A stretch of DNA of 64,000 nt, taken from contig NZ_CP022527.1 of NCBI RefSeq assembly GCF_002237445.1, forward strand, positions 310,001 through 374,000. The letters run 5' to 3'. The position numbers were made by a program, and so were the translations under genes. This document shows positions 25,622 to 34,469 of the stretch, in pieces (positions within the stretch are counted from its first letter, which is position 1; the number at the start of each line of letters is the position of its first letter). Source of the DNA: Neisseria sp. KEM232 (lineage in GTDB: Bacteria > Pseudomonadota > Gammaproteobacteria > Burkholderiales > Neisseriaceae). Under the pieces are notes generated by a model that saw only the letters and a list, made by a program, of their open reading frames with translations, searched no databases and had not been told where the DNA came from.

Positions 25622-27164
25622 AGCCTGCCTCCCGCTCCTGCCAGTTGAAACATGCCGCCAAATCGGTATTGAAATGTGCGCCGATGTTTTGCCGCCTTGC
25701 GTATGCGGCTTGGGCGACGGCGAGGCTGCATTCGAGCAGGTTGCGGTTTTCGTATTCGGACGCGGTGTGCGGCTCGGCTTGGTTTTGCTTCCAAAGCCGC
25801 AGTTGGGCGATGGCGCGGCGTAGGCCGGTATCGTTGCGGAGGATGCCGAGATGGTGTTGGTTGAAGGCTTGCAGGACGGGGCGGCTGAATGTGTTTTGGA
25901 GGTCGTCTGAAAAGATGCCTGCTTCGGCGGAGGGGCTTTCAGACGACCTTTGGGGCGGTACGGTTTGGAACGCTTGCCCGTCTGCGATGGTTTGGGCGGC
26001 AAGCCTGGCGGTAACGACGCATTCGAGCAGGGAGTTGCTGGCGAGGCGGTTGGCTCCGTGCAAGCCGGTGCAGGCGGTTTCGCCTAAGGCGTAGAGCTGC
26101 GGCAGGGAGGTTCTGCCGCTGGGGTCGGTTTGGATACCGCCGCAGGTGTAGTGTTGCACGGGGCGGACGGGGATGGCTTGGCGCGTGATGTCCAAACCGC
26201 ATTGGGACAGGCAGTGCCGATGGATGGACGGGAAATGCTGACGGACGAACTCTGCGGGTTGATGGCTGATGTCGAGCGAGACGAAATCTTGCGTTTGTTT
26301 GGCGATTTCGGCGGCGATGGCGCGGGCAACGATGTCGCGCGGCGCGAGTTCGGCGCGGCGGTCGTAATGCGGCATAAACCGTTCACACGCTTGGTTGGTC
26401 AGAATGCCGCCTTCGCCGCGCACGGCTTCGGAAATCAGGAAGGTGCGGCCGTTTTCAGACGACCTTGCCAAGCCTGTGGGGTGGAATTGGATAAATTCGA
26501 GGTTTTCGACTGCGCAGCCTGCGCGTATCGCCATGGCGATGGCGTCGCCCGTGCATTCGGGCGGCGTGGTGGTGGCGGCGTAAATCTGTCCCAAGCCGCC
26601 GCCTGCAAGTACGGTATGGCGGGCGCGGATGCGGTAGGTTCCTTGCGTTTGGCGGTCGAGGACAGTCAGTCCGCACGCCGCGCCTGATTCGGTTTGGATA
26701 TCCAACGCCATCTGCTGCTCGTAAACGCGGATGTTCGGGCGGCGGCGTATTTGGGCAATCAGGCTCTGCATGACGGCTTCGCCCGTGTAGTCGGCGACGT
26801 GGGCGATTCGGCGGCAGGTATGCCCGCCTTCGCGCGTCAGGTGCAGGCCGTCATGATTCCGGTCGAAAGCCACGCCCTGCGCCAGCAGCCATTCGATTGC
26901 CGGTTTGCCCTGCGACAGGATGGTGCGGACGGCGGCTTCGTCGCACAAACCCGCGCCCGCTTCCAAGGTATCGGCAACGTGTTTTTCGATGTCGTCCTCT
27001 CCCGACCACGCCGCCGCAATCCCGCCTTGCGCATGACGGCTGGCGGTGTCGTCCAGCCGGTTTTTGCACAGGATGACGGTGCGGAACGATTCAGGCAGCG
27101 ACAGGGCGAGCGTCAGTGCCGCCAGCCCGTTTCCGGCAATCAATACGTCGCAATCGGTTTGCAT
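25620..27164 (-). CDS. nadB: L-aspartate oxidase
   Basis: NadB oxidises L-aspartate to iminoaspartate, the first step of de novo NAD synthesis, using FAD. The 514-residue protein shows the FAD fold (LIAGNGLAALTLALSL), RHAQGGIAAAWSGEDD, the catalytic HPTGL region (FIQFHPTGLARS), SEAVRGEGGILTN, and HYTCGGIQTD with GLHGANRLASNSLLE. AAGGACA precedes the ATG. It is the second gene of a nadA-nadB operon. The last base of its TGA falls within the terminal repeat of IS copy 2, so the IS lies exactly at the gene end. Three AGGTCGTCTGAA-type uptake sequences lie inside the coding region. Confidence 0.95.
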   Translation of the reverse strand: MQTDCDVLIAGNGLAALTLALSLPESFRTVILCKNRLDDTASRHAQGGIAAAWSGEDDIEKHVADTLEAGAGLCDEAAVRTILSQGKPAIEWLLAQGVAFDRNHDGLHLTREGGHTCRRIAHVADYTGEAVMQSLIAQIRRRPNIRVYEQQMALDIQTESGAACGLTVLDRQTQGTYRIRARHTVLAGGGLGQIYAATTTPPECTGDAIAMAIRAGCAVENLEFIQFHPTGLARSSENGRTFLISEAVRGEGGILTNQACERFMPHYDRRAELAPRDIVARAIAAEIAKQTQDFVSLDISHQPAEFVRQHFPSIHRHCLSQCGLDITRQAIPVRPVQHYTCGGIQTDPSGRTSLPQLYALGETACTGLHGANRLASNSLLECVVTARLAAQTIADGQAFQTVPPQRSSESPSAEAGIFSDDLQNTFSRPVLQAFNQHHLGILRNDTGLRRAIAQLRLWKQNQAEPHTASEYENRNLLECSLAVAQAAYARRQNIGAHFNTDLAACFNWQEREAG

Positions 27165-27215
27165 GGTGTTGTCCTTGTTTGAGAGGTCGTCTGAAACGGC
27201 AATATGGACGGCAAA

Positions 27216-28328
27216 TCAGGCGGGGCCCATGCCGTTGAACACATCCCCGCGTTTGAGTCCTGCCGCGAAGTCGAGCATACGCTGCAAAGGCAGTTTGGCG
27301 GCTTCGCCCAGCTTTCTGTCCAACAGGATTTCGTTGTGTCCGCTTGTCAGGGCGTATTTGATGCCGCCCAGCGAATTCATCGCCATCCACGGGCAGAACG
27401 CACAGCTTTTGCAGCTTCCGCCGTTGCCCGCCGTCGGTGCGGCGATAAATTCTTTGTCGGGCGCCTGCTTTTGCATTTCGTGCAGGATGCCCAAATCGGT
27501 CGCCACGATGAATTTCTTTTCAGGGCGCGATACGGCGGCTTTGAGCAGTTTGCTGGTCGAGCCGACCACGTCGCCCAGTTCGATGACGCTTTGCGGCGAT
27601 TCGGGATGAACCAGCACCACCGCGTCGGGGTGTTCCGCTTTCAACACCGCCAGCTCCTGCCCTTTGAATTCGTTATGGACGATGCACGAACCCTGCCACA
27701 ACAGCATATCCGCGCCCGTTTCGCGGCGGATGTAGTCGCCGAGGTGGCGGTCGGGCCCCCAAATCAACTTCTCACTGCGCGATTTCAGATACGACACGAT
27801 TTCCAACGCTACCGAAGACGTTACCACCCAATCGGCACGCGCTTTCACGGCAGCGGAAGTGTTGGCGTACACTACCACCGTACGGTCGGGGTGTTGGTCG
27901 CAAAACGCCGAAAACGCCTCCTCGGGACAACCCAAATCCAAAGAACATTCCGCTTCCAAATCAGGCATCAGCACCGTTTTTTCAGGGCAGAGGATTTTCG
28001 CGCTCTCGCCCATGAAGCGCACGCCCGCCACCACCAATGTACCGGCTTCATGTTCCGCACCGAAGCGCGCCATTTCCAGCGAATCGCCCACACATCCGCC
28101 CGTTTCCAAAGCCAAATCCTGAATCAGCGGATCAACATAATAATGCGCCACCAAAACCGCGTTTTTCTCCTTCAGCAAAGCCTTGATTTCGTCTTTCAGA
28201 CGACCTGCCGTCTCGCGGTCGGGCGTATCGGCAACCTTCGCCCACGCCTGACGGATTTGGCAGGCGGAAGTCGGCGTTTGGATGAGGGGCATATCGTAAT
28301 CGAACGAGCGGCGGGCGGCGGTTTGCAT
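27216..28328 (-). CDS. nadA: Quinolinate synthase
   Basis: NadA condenses iminoaspartate with dihydroxyacetone phosphate to quinolinate and needs a 4Fe-4S cluster. It has 370 residues with VAHYYVDPLIQDLALETGG, the three cluster-type cysteines (TGGCVGDS, QGSCIVHNEF, SCAFCPWMAMN) and VLVHPESPQSVIELGDVVGS. The start at 28328 (MQTAARRS) has AAGGAAA seven bases upstream; a longer frame from 28385 is less likely because it begins within a few bases of the expected transcription start. It leads the nadA-nadB operon behind a palindromic operator. Confidence 0.95.
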   Translation of the reverse strand: MQTAARRSFDYDMPLIQTPTSACQIRQAWAKVADTPDRETAGRLKDEIKALLKEKNAVLVAHYYVDPLIQDLALETGGCVGDSLEMARFGAEHEAGTLVVAGVRFMGESAKILCPEKTVLMPDLEAECSLDLGCPEEAFSAFCDQHPDRTVVVYANTSAAVKARADWVVTSSVALEIVSYLKSRSEKLIWGPDRHLGDYIRRETGADMLLWQGSCIVHNEFKGQELAVLKAEHPDAVVLVHPESPQSVIELGDVVGSTSKLLKAAVSRPEKKFIVATDLGILHEMQKQAPDKEFIAAPTAGNGGSCKSCAFCPWMAMNSLGGIKYALTSGHNEILLDRKLGEAAKLPLQRMLDFAAGLKRGDVFNGMGPA

Positions 28329-28394
28329 GATGTTTCCTTGTGGCTGGTTTTCAGACGGCATAAAGGTTTGCCGTCTGTTTTTCAAACTGTTTTT

Positions 28395-28425
28395 ATATTA
28401 TGCTCAACTTGAGTATAATATGCAA
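28395..28425 (-). promoter_or_regulatory. Promoter of nadA overlapped by a 27-bp palindrome (candidate NrtR operator)
   Basis: Positions 28395-28421 form a palindrome with one mismatched pair (ATATTATGCTCAA-C-TTGAGTATAATAT). On the minus strand TTGCAT (28425-28420) and CATAAT (28402-28397) are spaced by exactly 17 bases, a good sigma-70 promoter for nadA. A repressor bound to the palindrome would cover the whole spacer and the -10. The divergent nrtR gene encodes the obvious candidate. Confidence 0.75.
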
Positions 28426-28452
28426 GGTCGTCTGAAAACAGGTTTGCGATAC

Positions 28453-28607
28453 CGTAGTGGATTAACAAAAATCAGGACAAGGCGACGAAGCCGCAGACAG
28501 TACAAATAGTACGGAACCGATTCACTTGGTGCTTCAGCACCTTAGAGAATCGTTCTCTTTGAGCTAAGGCGAGGCAACGCCGTACTGGTTTTTGTTAATT
28601 CACTACG
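28453..28607. repeat. Correia element (CREE) in the nrtR leader
   Basis: A canonical element of about 155 bp: CGTAGTGGATTAACAAAAAT at the left, then CAGGACAAGGCGACGAAGCC, GTACAAATAGTACGG, an internal segment, GGCAACGCCGTACTGG, and GTTAATTCACTACG at the right. It lies between the palindromic operator and the nrtR start, so the nrtR-nadC transcript either starts in it or carries it as a structured leader that RNase III could process. Confidence 0.92.
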
Positions 28608-28682
28608 CAAAACCGACCCGCTTCGTTCCGACAAACCGCTTTGGTTTACAATAAAGCCTTTCCCACCCGCAGAAAGCCGAGC

Positions 28683-29645
28683 ATGGACGCCTACCCCGAA
28701 GCCGAAGCCCCGCCGCAAAGCATCGTCGAGCTGGTTCCCGTATTGATTGCCGTTACCGACGGCGGTCTGCGGGTATTGACCGTCGCCCAAGGCACGCTCC
28801 TGCCCAACGGCCCGCTCTCCCCTCTGCGCAATTCCCTGCAGGCAGGCGTGAAGCTGTGGGTCGCCAAGCAGACTTCGCAGCCTATGGGCTATGTGGAACA
28901 GCTTTACACCTTTGTCGATACCCACCGCCGCAACGAACACGGCATGCCCGTGCTGTACGTCAGTTATTTGGGGCTGGTGCACGAGGCAGCCGACAGCATC
29001 CTGCATCCCGACGCGAAATGGCAGGACTGCTACGACTATTTCCCGTGGGAAGACTTGCGCACCGACGGCGGGCAGCGCGACGCCATCGTCAGCCGCCTGC
29101 GCATTTGGGCAAACTCGGCGGACACGGAGGAAGTCCGCCAAAAGCGGCTCAAGCGCATTCATTTGTGTTGGGGTGTCGAACCGGAAAACTGGTCGGAAGA
29201 ATACGTTTTGCAACGCTATGAAATGCTGTATGAAAGCGGCCTGATAGCGGAAGCCGCCGAGCCGCAGGCAAACTTCGACTTCGCGCTCACGGGGCAGCCC
29301 ATGCGCCACGACCACCGCCGCGTGTTAGCAACCGCCCTGTCCCGCCTGCGTGCCAAAATCAAATACCGCCCCGTGATTTTCGAACTGATGCCGCCCGAAT
29401 TCACGCTGCTGCAACTGCAAAACAGCGTCGAAGCCATCAGCGGCAGATTGCTGCACAAGCAAAACTTCCGCCGCCAGATTCAGCAGCAAAACCTCATCGA
29501 GCCGTCGGATACCGGCGTATCGGGCAGCAAAGGCCGTCCCGCGCAGCTTTACCGCTTCCGCGACAACGTCCTGACCGACAGGCTGATTTCGGACATCGGA
29601 CTGCCGCTGGGCAGCCGTTGCCCGTTTTCAGACGACCTCAAATGA
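28683..29645 (+). CDS. nrtR: NrtR-type Nudix-related transcriptional regulator of NAD synthesis
   Basis: 320 residues: an N-terminal Nudix-fold domain (about 15-180) and a C-terminal winged helix (about 215-310) ending in the NrtR hallmark GSKGRPAQLYRFRDN. The Nudix box is degenerate (no REXXEE is visible between LPNG and YVEQLYTF), as in NrtR regulators that bind ADP-ribose rather than hydrolyse it. It probably represses nadA-nadB and its own nrtR-nadC operon through the palindrome at 28395. Its last codons (FSDDLK-stop) are written by an AGGTCGTCTGAA-type uptake sequence. The ATG at 28683 is used; an upstream TTG is in frame but unlikely. Confidence 0.85.
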   Translation: MDAYPEAEAPPQSIVELVPVLIAVTDGGLRVLTVAQGTLLPNGPLSPLRNSLQAGVKLWVAKQTSQPMGYVEQLYTFVDTHRRNEHGMPVLYVSYLGLVHEAADSILHPDAKWQDCYDYFPWEDLRTDGGQRDAIVSRLRIWANSADTEEVRQKRLKRIHLCWGVEPENWSEEYVLQRYEMLYESGLIAEAAEPQANFDFALTGQPMRHDHRRVLATALSRLRAKIKYRPVIFELMPPEFTLLQLQNSVEAISGRLLHKQNFRRQIQQQNLIEPSDTGVSGSKGRPAQLYRFRDNVLTDRLISDIGLPLGSRCPFSDDLK

Positions 29646-29694
29646 AGTTTTGCCCATCGGTGCAACATCAATCTTTTTCAACAAAGGAAACCCC

Positions 29695-30576
29695 ATGTCG
29701 TCTGAAAACACCCTCTTCCCCCTGCCCGACACCCTGCTGCACCCCATAGTCGAACAAGCCCTGAGCGAAGATTTGGGCAGGCGTGGCGACATTACGTCCG
29801 CCGCCGTCATCGCGCCCGACAAAACCGCCAAACTCTTCCTCGTCAGCCGCGAAGACGGCGTCATCGCCGGCATGGACTTGGCGCGTCTCGCCTTTCAGAC
29901 GATGGATCCGTCCGTCCGCTTCCAAGCCGAAGTCCAAGACGGGCAAGCCGTCCGCGCAGGTCAGACGCTTGCCGCCGTCGAAGGCAACGCCCGCGCGCTG
30001 CTCGCCGCCGAACGCACCGCGCTCAACTACCTCACGCACTTAAGCGGCATCGCCACCGCCACCGCGCGTGCCGTTGCCGAAGTCGCCGAATACGGCACAG
30101 ACATCGTGTGCAGCCGCAAAACCATCCCCCTGCTGCGCGTCCTGCAAAAATACGCCGTCAGGGCGGGCGGCGGCGTGAACCACCGCATGGGTTTGGACGA
30201 CGCCGTACTCATCAAAGACAACCACCTCGCCTATTGCGACAGCATCGCCCAAGCAGTTCGGCAGGCAAAACGGGCGGTAGGACTGTTGACCTACGTGGAA
30301 ATCGAAGTGGACACGTTGGCACAACTGGACGAAGTCATCGCAGCGGGCGCAGAACGGATTTTGCTGGACAACATGGATGACGAAACCCTGAAAGAAGCGG
30401 CAAACCGCTGCCACACGCAAACCACCCACACACACACCATCTATTGCGAAGCATCGGGCGGCATCGGCTTCGACCGCCTGAAGCGCGTAGCGCAAACCGG
30501 CGTGGACGGCATTGCCCTCGGCTATCTGACCCACAGCAGCCGATCGCTGGACATAGGTTTGGATTTCGTGGCGTAA
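29695..30576 (+). CDS. nadC: Nicotinate-nucleotide pyrophosphorylase (carboxylating)
   Basis: NadC (quinolinate phosphoribosyltransferase) turns quinolinate and PRPP into nicotinate mononucleotide, completing the module with nadA and nadB. The 293-residue protein has DLGRRGDITSAAVI, AERTALNYLTHLSGIAT, CSRKTIPLLRVLQKYAV, GGGVNHRMGLDDAVLIKDNH, LLDNMDD and EASGGIG. AAGGAAA precedes the ATG at 29695, and the start codon itself lies in an ATGTCGTCTGAA uptake-sequence variant. It is 49 bases after nrtR on the same strand. Confidence 0.95.
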   Translation: MSSENTLFPLPDTLLHPIVEQALSEDLGRRGDITSAAVIAPDKTAKLFLVSREDGVIAGMDLARLAFQTMDPSVRFQAEVQDGQAVRAGQTLAAVEGNARALLAAERTALNYLTHLSGIATATARAVAEVAEYGTDIVCSRKTIPLLRVLQKYAVRAGGGVNHRMGLDDAVLIKDNHLAYCDSIAQAVRQAKRAVGLLTYVEIEVDTLAQLDEVIAAGAERILLDNMDDETLKEAANRCHTQTTHTHTIYCEASGGIGFDRLKRVAQTGVDGIALGYLTHSSRSLDIGLDFVA

Positions 30577-30591
30577 GTTCAATTACACATC

Positions 30592-31810
30592 GAGACCTTT
30601 GCAAAATCCCCCCAAAATCCCCTAAATTACCACCAAGACATTTAGGGGATTTTCCATGAGCACCTTCTTCCGGCAAACCGCACAAGCCATGATTGCCAAA
30701 CACATCGACCGTTTCCCACTATTGAAGTTGGACCAGGTGATTGATTGGCACCCGATCGAGCAGTACCTGAATCGTCAAAGAATCCGTTACCTTCGAGACC
30801 ACCGCGGCCGTCCCGCCTATCCACTGCTATCCATGTTCAAAGCCGTCCTACTCGGACAATGGCACAGCCTCTCCGATCCCGAACTCGAACACAGCCTCAT
30901 CACCCGCATCGATTTCAACCTGTTTTGCCGTTTTGACGAACTGAGCATCCCCGATTACAGCACCTTATGCCGCTACCGCAACCGGCGGCGCAAGACGATA
31001 CCCTGTCCGAATTGCTGGAACTGATTAACCGCCAACTGACCGAAAAAGGCCTAAAAGTAGAGAAAGCATCCGCCGCCGTCATTGACGCCACCATTATTCA
31101 AACCGCCGGCAGCAAACAGCGTCAGGCCATAGAAGTCGATGAAGAAGGACAAGTCAGCGGCCAAACCACACCGAGTAAAGATAAAGATGCCCGCCGGACA
31201 AAGAAAAACGGTTTATACAGACTCGGTTACAAACAACATACCCGTACCGATGAGGAAGGCTATATCGAGAAACTGCACATCACCCCCGCCAATACCCATG
31301 AGTGCAAACACCTGTCGCCTTTGCTGGAAGGCATTGCCGAAGGCACGACCGTCTATGCCGACAAAGGCTACGACAGTAAGGAAAACCGGCAACATCTGAA
31401 AGAGCATCAGTTGTTAGACGGCATGATGCGCAAAGCCCACCGCAACCGTCCGCTGACGGAAGCGCAAACCAAACGTAACCGATATTTGTCGAAGACCCGT
31501 TATGTGGTCGAACAGAATTTTGGAACGTTGCACCGTAAATTCCGCTATGCCCGGGCAGCCTATTTCGGACTGAGCAAAGTGAGTGCGCAAAGCCATCTGA
31601 AGGCGATGTGTTTGAACCTGTTGAAAGCGGCCAACAGGCTAAGTGTGCCTGTTGCCGCCTAAAAGGCGGCCCGGATGCCTGATTATGGGGTGTCCGGGGA
31701 GGATTAAGGGGATATTTGGGTAAAATCAGGAGTGATTGGGGGCGGAAACAGCCGAAAACCTGTGTTTGGGGTTTCGGTTGTCGGGGAAAGGGCTTTTTTG
31801 CAAAGGTCTC
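30592..31810 (+). mobile_element. IS5-family insertion sequence copy 3, full length
   Basis: Both termini are present: GAGACCTTTGC at 30592 and TTGCAAAGGTCTC ending at 31810, 1,219 bases in all. The transposase starts at 30656 (MSTFFRQTAQAMIAKHIDRF). It is the reference copy for judging the truncation of copies 1 and 2. It flanks nadC on the right, inverted with respect to copy 2, so the nad genes sit between two inward-facing 5' ends. Confidence 0.88.
30656..31662 (+). pseudogene. IS5-family transposase with a frameshift
   Basis: The N-terminal part runs to CRYRN at about 30985, where CAACCGGCGGCGCAAG replaces the CAACTGGCTGGCGCAAG of copy 1; one base is missing and the frame shifts. The remainder (AQDDTLSELLELINRQLTEK to LLKAANRLSVPVAA) is open in the next frame, with all the DDE-region motifs. 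One base change or programmed slippage would restore about 335 residues. As written, no full transposase is made. Confidence 0.8.
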
Positions 31811-31864
31811 CACGCTTTCAGACGGCCTTTGCCACAGCGGCAGTAAATAAGTCGGGCAACAGCG

Positions 31865-32030
31865 TTCCCTCTCCCGCCTGTACCCCTTTGGGGCATAAAC
31901 GGGGGAGGGTTAGGATGGGGTCTGCACGGCTTCGGCAACTTTTGCAGGCAGCAGCGAATGCAGTTCTTTTAACTGCCCCCCACCCCTGCCCTCCCCCGCG
32001 CTTGCGGCGCAGGGGAGAGTGTTTGGTGTG
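31865..32030. repeat. GC-rich dispersed repeat, copy A
   Basis: Imperfect inverted arms of the type CCTCTCCCGCC / CGGGGGAGGGTTAGGATGGG and CCCCACCCCTGCCCTCCCCC / GGCGCAGGGGAGAG. The same type of sequence recurs at 51510 and 59637. It is non-coding, and the rest of the 31811-32265 interval holds only uptake sequences. Confidence 0.6.
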
Positions 32031-32163
32031 CTGCGGGATTTTCGGTTTCAGACGGCCTTTGAAGGCGGCCGGTATTGCCTTGGGACGATACGCCCTGACC
32101 GCTTACTTGGGTTGAGATTTCTTGCGGGAAAGTGTCGGATACGGGTATCCGGCATACGAACTT

Positions 32164-32242
32164 GAGGCCGTCTGAAAGTGGAGGCCGTCTGAAAGGGTGA
32201 GGCCGTCTGAAAAACCTGCTTCGCAGGTTCTTCAGACGGCCT
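32164..32242. repeat. Three tandem uptake sequences plus hairpin after dapD
   Basis: Exact AG-type uptake sequences occur at about 32164, 32181 and 32200 on the plus strand. The third pairs with a complement ending at 32242 around the inner hairpin AACCTGC / GCAGGTT. This would terminate dapD transcription. Confidence 0.8.
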
Positions 32243-32265
32243 TTTGTCACATCCGAGAGTGGGGT

Positions 32266-33087
32266 TTACACGCCGCGTAAAAGCTCGTTGACGCTGGTTT
32301 TGGCGCGGGTTTGCGCGTCGACTTTTTTCACGATAACGGCGCAGTAGAGGCTGTGCGAGCCGTCTTTGGCGGGCATCGAGCCGGATACGACGACCGAGCC
32401 TGCGGGCACGCGGCCTTGGTGGATTTCGCCGGTTTCGCGGTCAAGGATTTTGGTGGACTGGCCGATGAACACGCCCATGGAAATTACGCTGCCTTCTTCG
32501 ACAATCACGCCTTCGACGATTTCCGAGCGCGCACCGATAAAGCAGTTGTCTTCGATGATGGTGGGCGAGGCTTGCAAGGGTTCGAGCACGCCGCCGATGC
32601 CGACGCCGCCGCTCAGGTGTACGTTTTTGCCGATTTGGGCGCACGAGCCGACGGTCGCCCAGGTATCGACCATCGCGCCTTCGTCAACGTATGCGCCGAT
32701 GTTGACATACGAGGGCATCAATACGACGTTTTTGCCGATAAAGCTGCCGCGACGGGCAACGGCACCGGGTACGGCGCGGAAACCGGCGACGCGAAATTCT
32801 TCTTCGCTCCAGTCGGCAAACTTGGTGGGCACTTTGTCGAAATATTTGTTGACGCCGTCGTTGAGGATTTCATTGTCGGCGATGCGGAAGGAAAGGAGAA
32901 CGGCTTTTTTCGCCCATTCGTTGACTTTCCATTGACCTACGCCGAGGCGTTCGGCAACGCGCAATCCGCCCGAGTCAAGCAGACGGATGGTTTCTTCTAC
33001 GGCCTGTTTCACTTCGGCGGATACGGTGGCGGGGCTGATGCCGGCGCGGTTGTCAAAGGCGGTTTCGATGATGTTTTGCAGGGACAT
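32266..33087 (-). CDS. dapD: 2,3,4,5-tetrahydropyridine-2,6-dicarboxylate N-succinyltransferase
   Basis: DapD succinylates tetrahydrodipicolinate in the succinylase branch of lysine and meso-diaminopimelate synthesis, needed for peptidoglycan. The 273-residue protein has the left-handed beta-helix of hexapeptide repeats (GKNVVLMPSYVNIGAYVDEG, WATVGSCAQIGKNVHLSGGV, IIEDNCFIGARSEIVEGVI) after a helical N-terminus. Its length is the family norm. It stands as a single gene between uptake-sequence terminators. Confidence 0.96.
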   Translation of the reverse strand: MSLQNIIETAFDNRAGISPATVSAEVKQAVEETIRLLDSGGLRVAERLGVGQWKVNEWAKKAVLLSFRIADNEILNDGVNKYFDKVPTKFADWSEEEFRVAGFRAVPGAVARRGSFIGKNVVLMPSYVNIGAYVDEGAMVDTWATVGSCAQIGKNVHLSGGVGIGGVLEPLQASPTIIEDNCFIGARSEIVEGVIVEEGSVISMGVFIGQSTKILDRETGEIHQGRVPAGSVVVSGSMPAKDGSHSLYCAVIVKKVDAQTRAKTSVNELLRGV

Positions 33088-33113
33088 GGGGTTTCCTTTT
33101 TTTGATGTGGAAA

Positions 33114-33152
33114 AGGCCGTCTGAAAGCGGTTTGGCGGTTTTCAGACGGCCT
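33114..33152. terminator. Uptake-sequence hairpin between ackA and dapD
   Basis: A 12-bp uptake-sequence stem around about 15 bases lies just after the ackA stop on the minus strand. Confidence 0.6.
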
Positions 33153-33165
33153 TTTGGCGGTTGGT

Positions 33166-34362
33166 TTACAGGCCGGAGAGGGCGGCGGTGTCGTGGGCGA
33201 TCATGAGTTCTTCGTTGGTCGGAACGACGACAACAGCGGGCGCTTGGCCTTTGGGGCTGATGATGCCTTCTTTGCCGAAGCGCACGTCGGTGTTGGCGGC
33301 ATCGTCGATGTGCAGGCCGAGGAAGCCGAGGTGGGCGACGGTTTTGGCGCGGACGGTGTCGGAGTTTTCGCCGATGCCGCCGGTGAACACCAGCGCGTCG
33401 ATGCCGCCTGCGGCGACGGCCATGGAGGCGATGTATTTGGCCAGGCGGTAGGTCATGACGTCCATCGCCAGCTTGGCGCCTTCGTGGCCTTCGGCTGCGG
33501 CTTCTTCAACGACGCGGCAGTCGTTGGAGAGTTCGGACAGGCCGAGCAGGCCGGATTTTTTGTTCAAAAGGTCGGCCACTTCTTCGACGCTCATGCCGGC
33601 GTTGGCAGCCATAAAGGGGAAGACGCTGGCGTCGACATCGCCGCTGCGTGTGCCCATAACCAGGCCTTCGAGGGGGGTGAAACCCATGCTGGTGTCTTGC
33701 GATTCGCCGTTTTTGACGGCAGTGATGGACGCGCCGTTGCCGAGGTGGGCGATGATGAGGCGGCTGTTTTTGATGTCTTTGCCGATGATGCGGGCGGCTT
33801 CGGGGGCGACGAAGCGGAAGCTGGTGCCGTGGAAGCCGTAGCGGCGGAAGGCGTAGTTTTTGTAGAGGGCGCGGGGCACGGCGTAGGTGTAGGCGCGCTC
33901 GGGCATGGTTTGGTGGAAGGCGGTGTCGAACACGGCGACGTTGGGCAGGCCGGCGAAGATGGCTTGGGCGGCGCGGATGCCGGTGAGGTTGGCGGGGTTG
34001 TGCAGGGGGGCGAGCGGGATGCAGGCTTCAAGCTGGGCAATGACGGCGGCGTCGATCAGGACGGAGGCGCTGTATTTTTCGCCGCCGTGGACGACGCGGT
34101 GGCCGATGGCTTTCACGTCGGCATCGAGGCCGTATTTTTTCAACTCGTCGAGCAGGGCGCCGACCGCGCCGGTGTGGTCGTGGCGGTCGGACAGCTCGAC
34201 TTTGTGTTTCTGGCCGTCTTTTTTAAAGGTGATGTAGGCGTCAGGGGTGGTGAGTTTTTCGCCGAGGCAGCTTAAGAGGACGTCGCCGCTTTGGTTGTCG
34301 ATAACGGCGCCTTTGAGGGAGGAGGAGCCGCAGTTGAGTACGAGGATGAGTTGTTTGGACAT
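33166..34362 (-). CDS. ackA: Acetate kinase
   Basis: AckA interconverts acetyl phosphate plus ADP with acetate plus ATP in overflow metabolism. The 398-residue protein shows both ASKHA signatures: LVLNCGSSSLKGAVID at the N-terminus and YGFHGTSFRFVAPEAA in the middle. It also has HLGNGASITAVKNGES, TRSGDVDASVF and FTGGIGENSDTVR. The partner pta is not in the window. Confidence 0.96.
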   Translation of the reverse strand: MSKQLILVLNCGSSSLKGAVIDNQSGDVLLSCLGEKLTTPDAYITFKKDGQKHKVELSDRHDHTGAVGALLDELKKYGLDADVKAIGHRVVHGGEKYSASVLIDAAVIAQLEACIPLAPLHNPANLTGIRAAQAIFAGLPNVAVFDTAFHQTMPERAYTYAVPRALYKNYAFRRYGFHGTSFRFVAPEAARIIGKDIKNSRLIIAHLGNGASITAVKNGESQDTSMGFTPLEGLVMGTRSGDVDASVFPFMAANAGMSVEEVADLLNKKSGLLGLSELSNDCRVVEEAAAEGHEGAKLAMDVMTYRLAKYIASMAVAAGGIDALVFTGGIGENSDTVRAKTVAHLGFLGLHIDDAANTDVRFGKEGIISPKGQAPAVVVVPTNEELMIAHDTAALSGL

Positions 34363-34469
34363 TGTGTTTTCCTTGTTGAAAAAGTGCTTGAAACGGTGGT
34401 TTCAGACGGCCTGCATTATACAGGCCGTCTGAAAGTTGTGGAAAGGACGCCCGGGCGGGCGCGCCTGTT

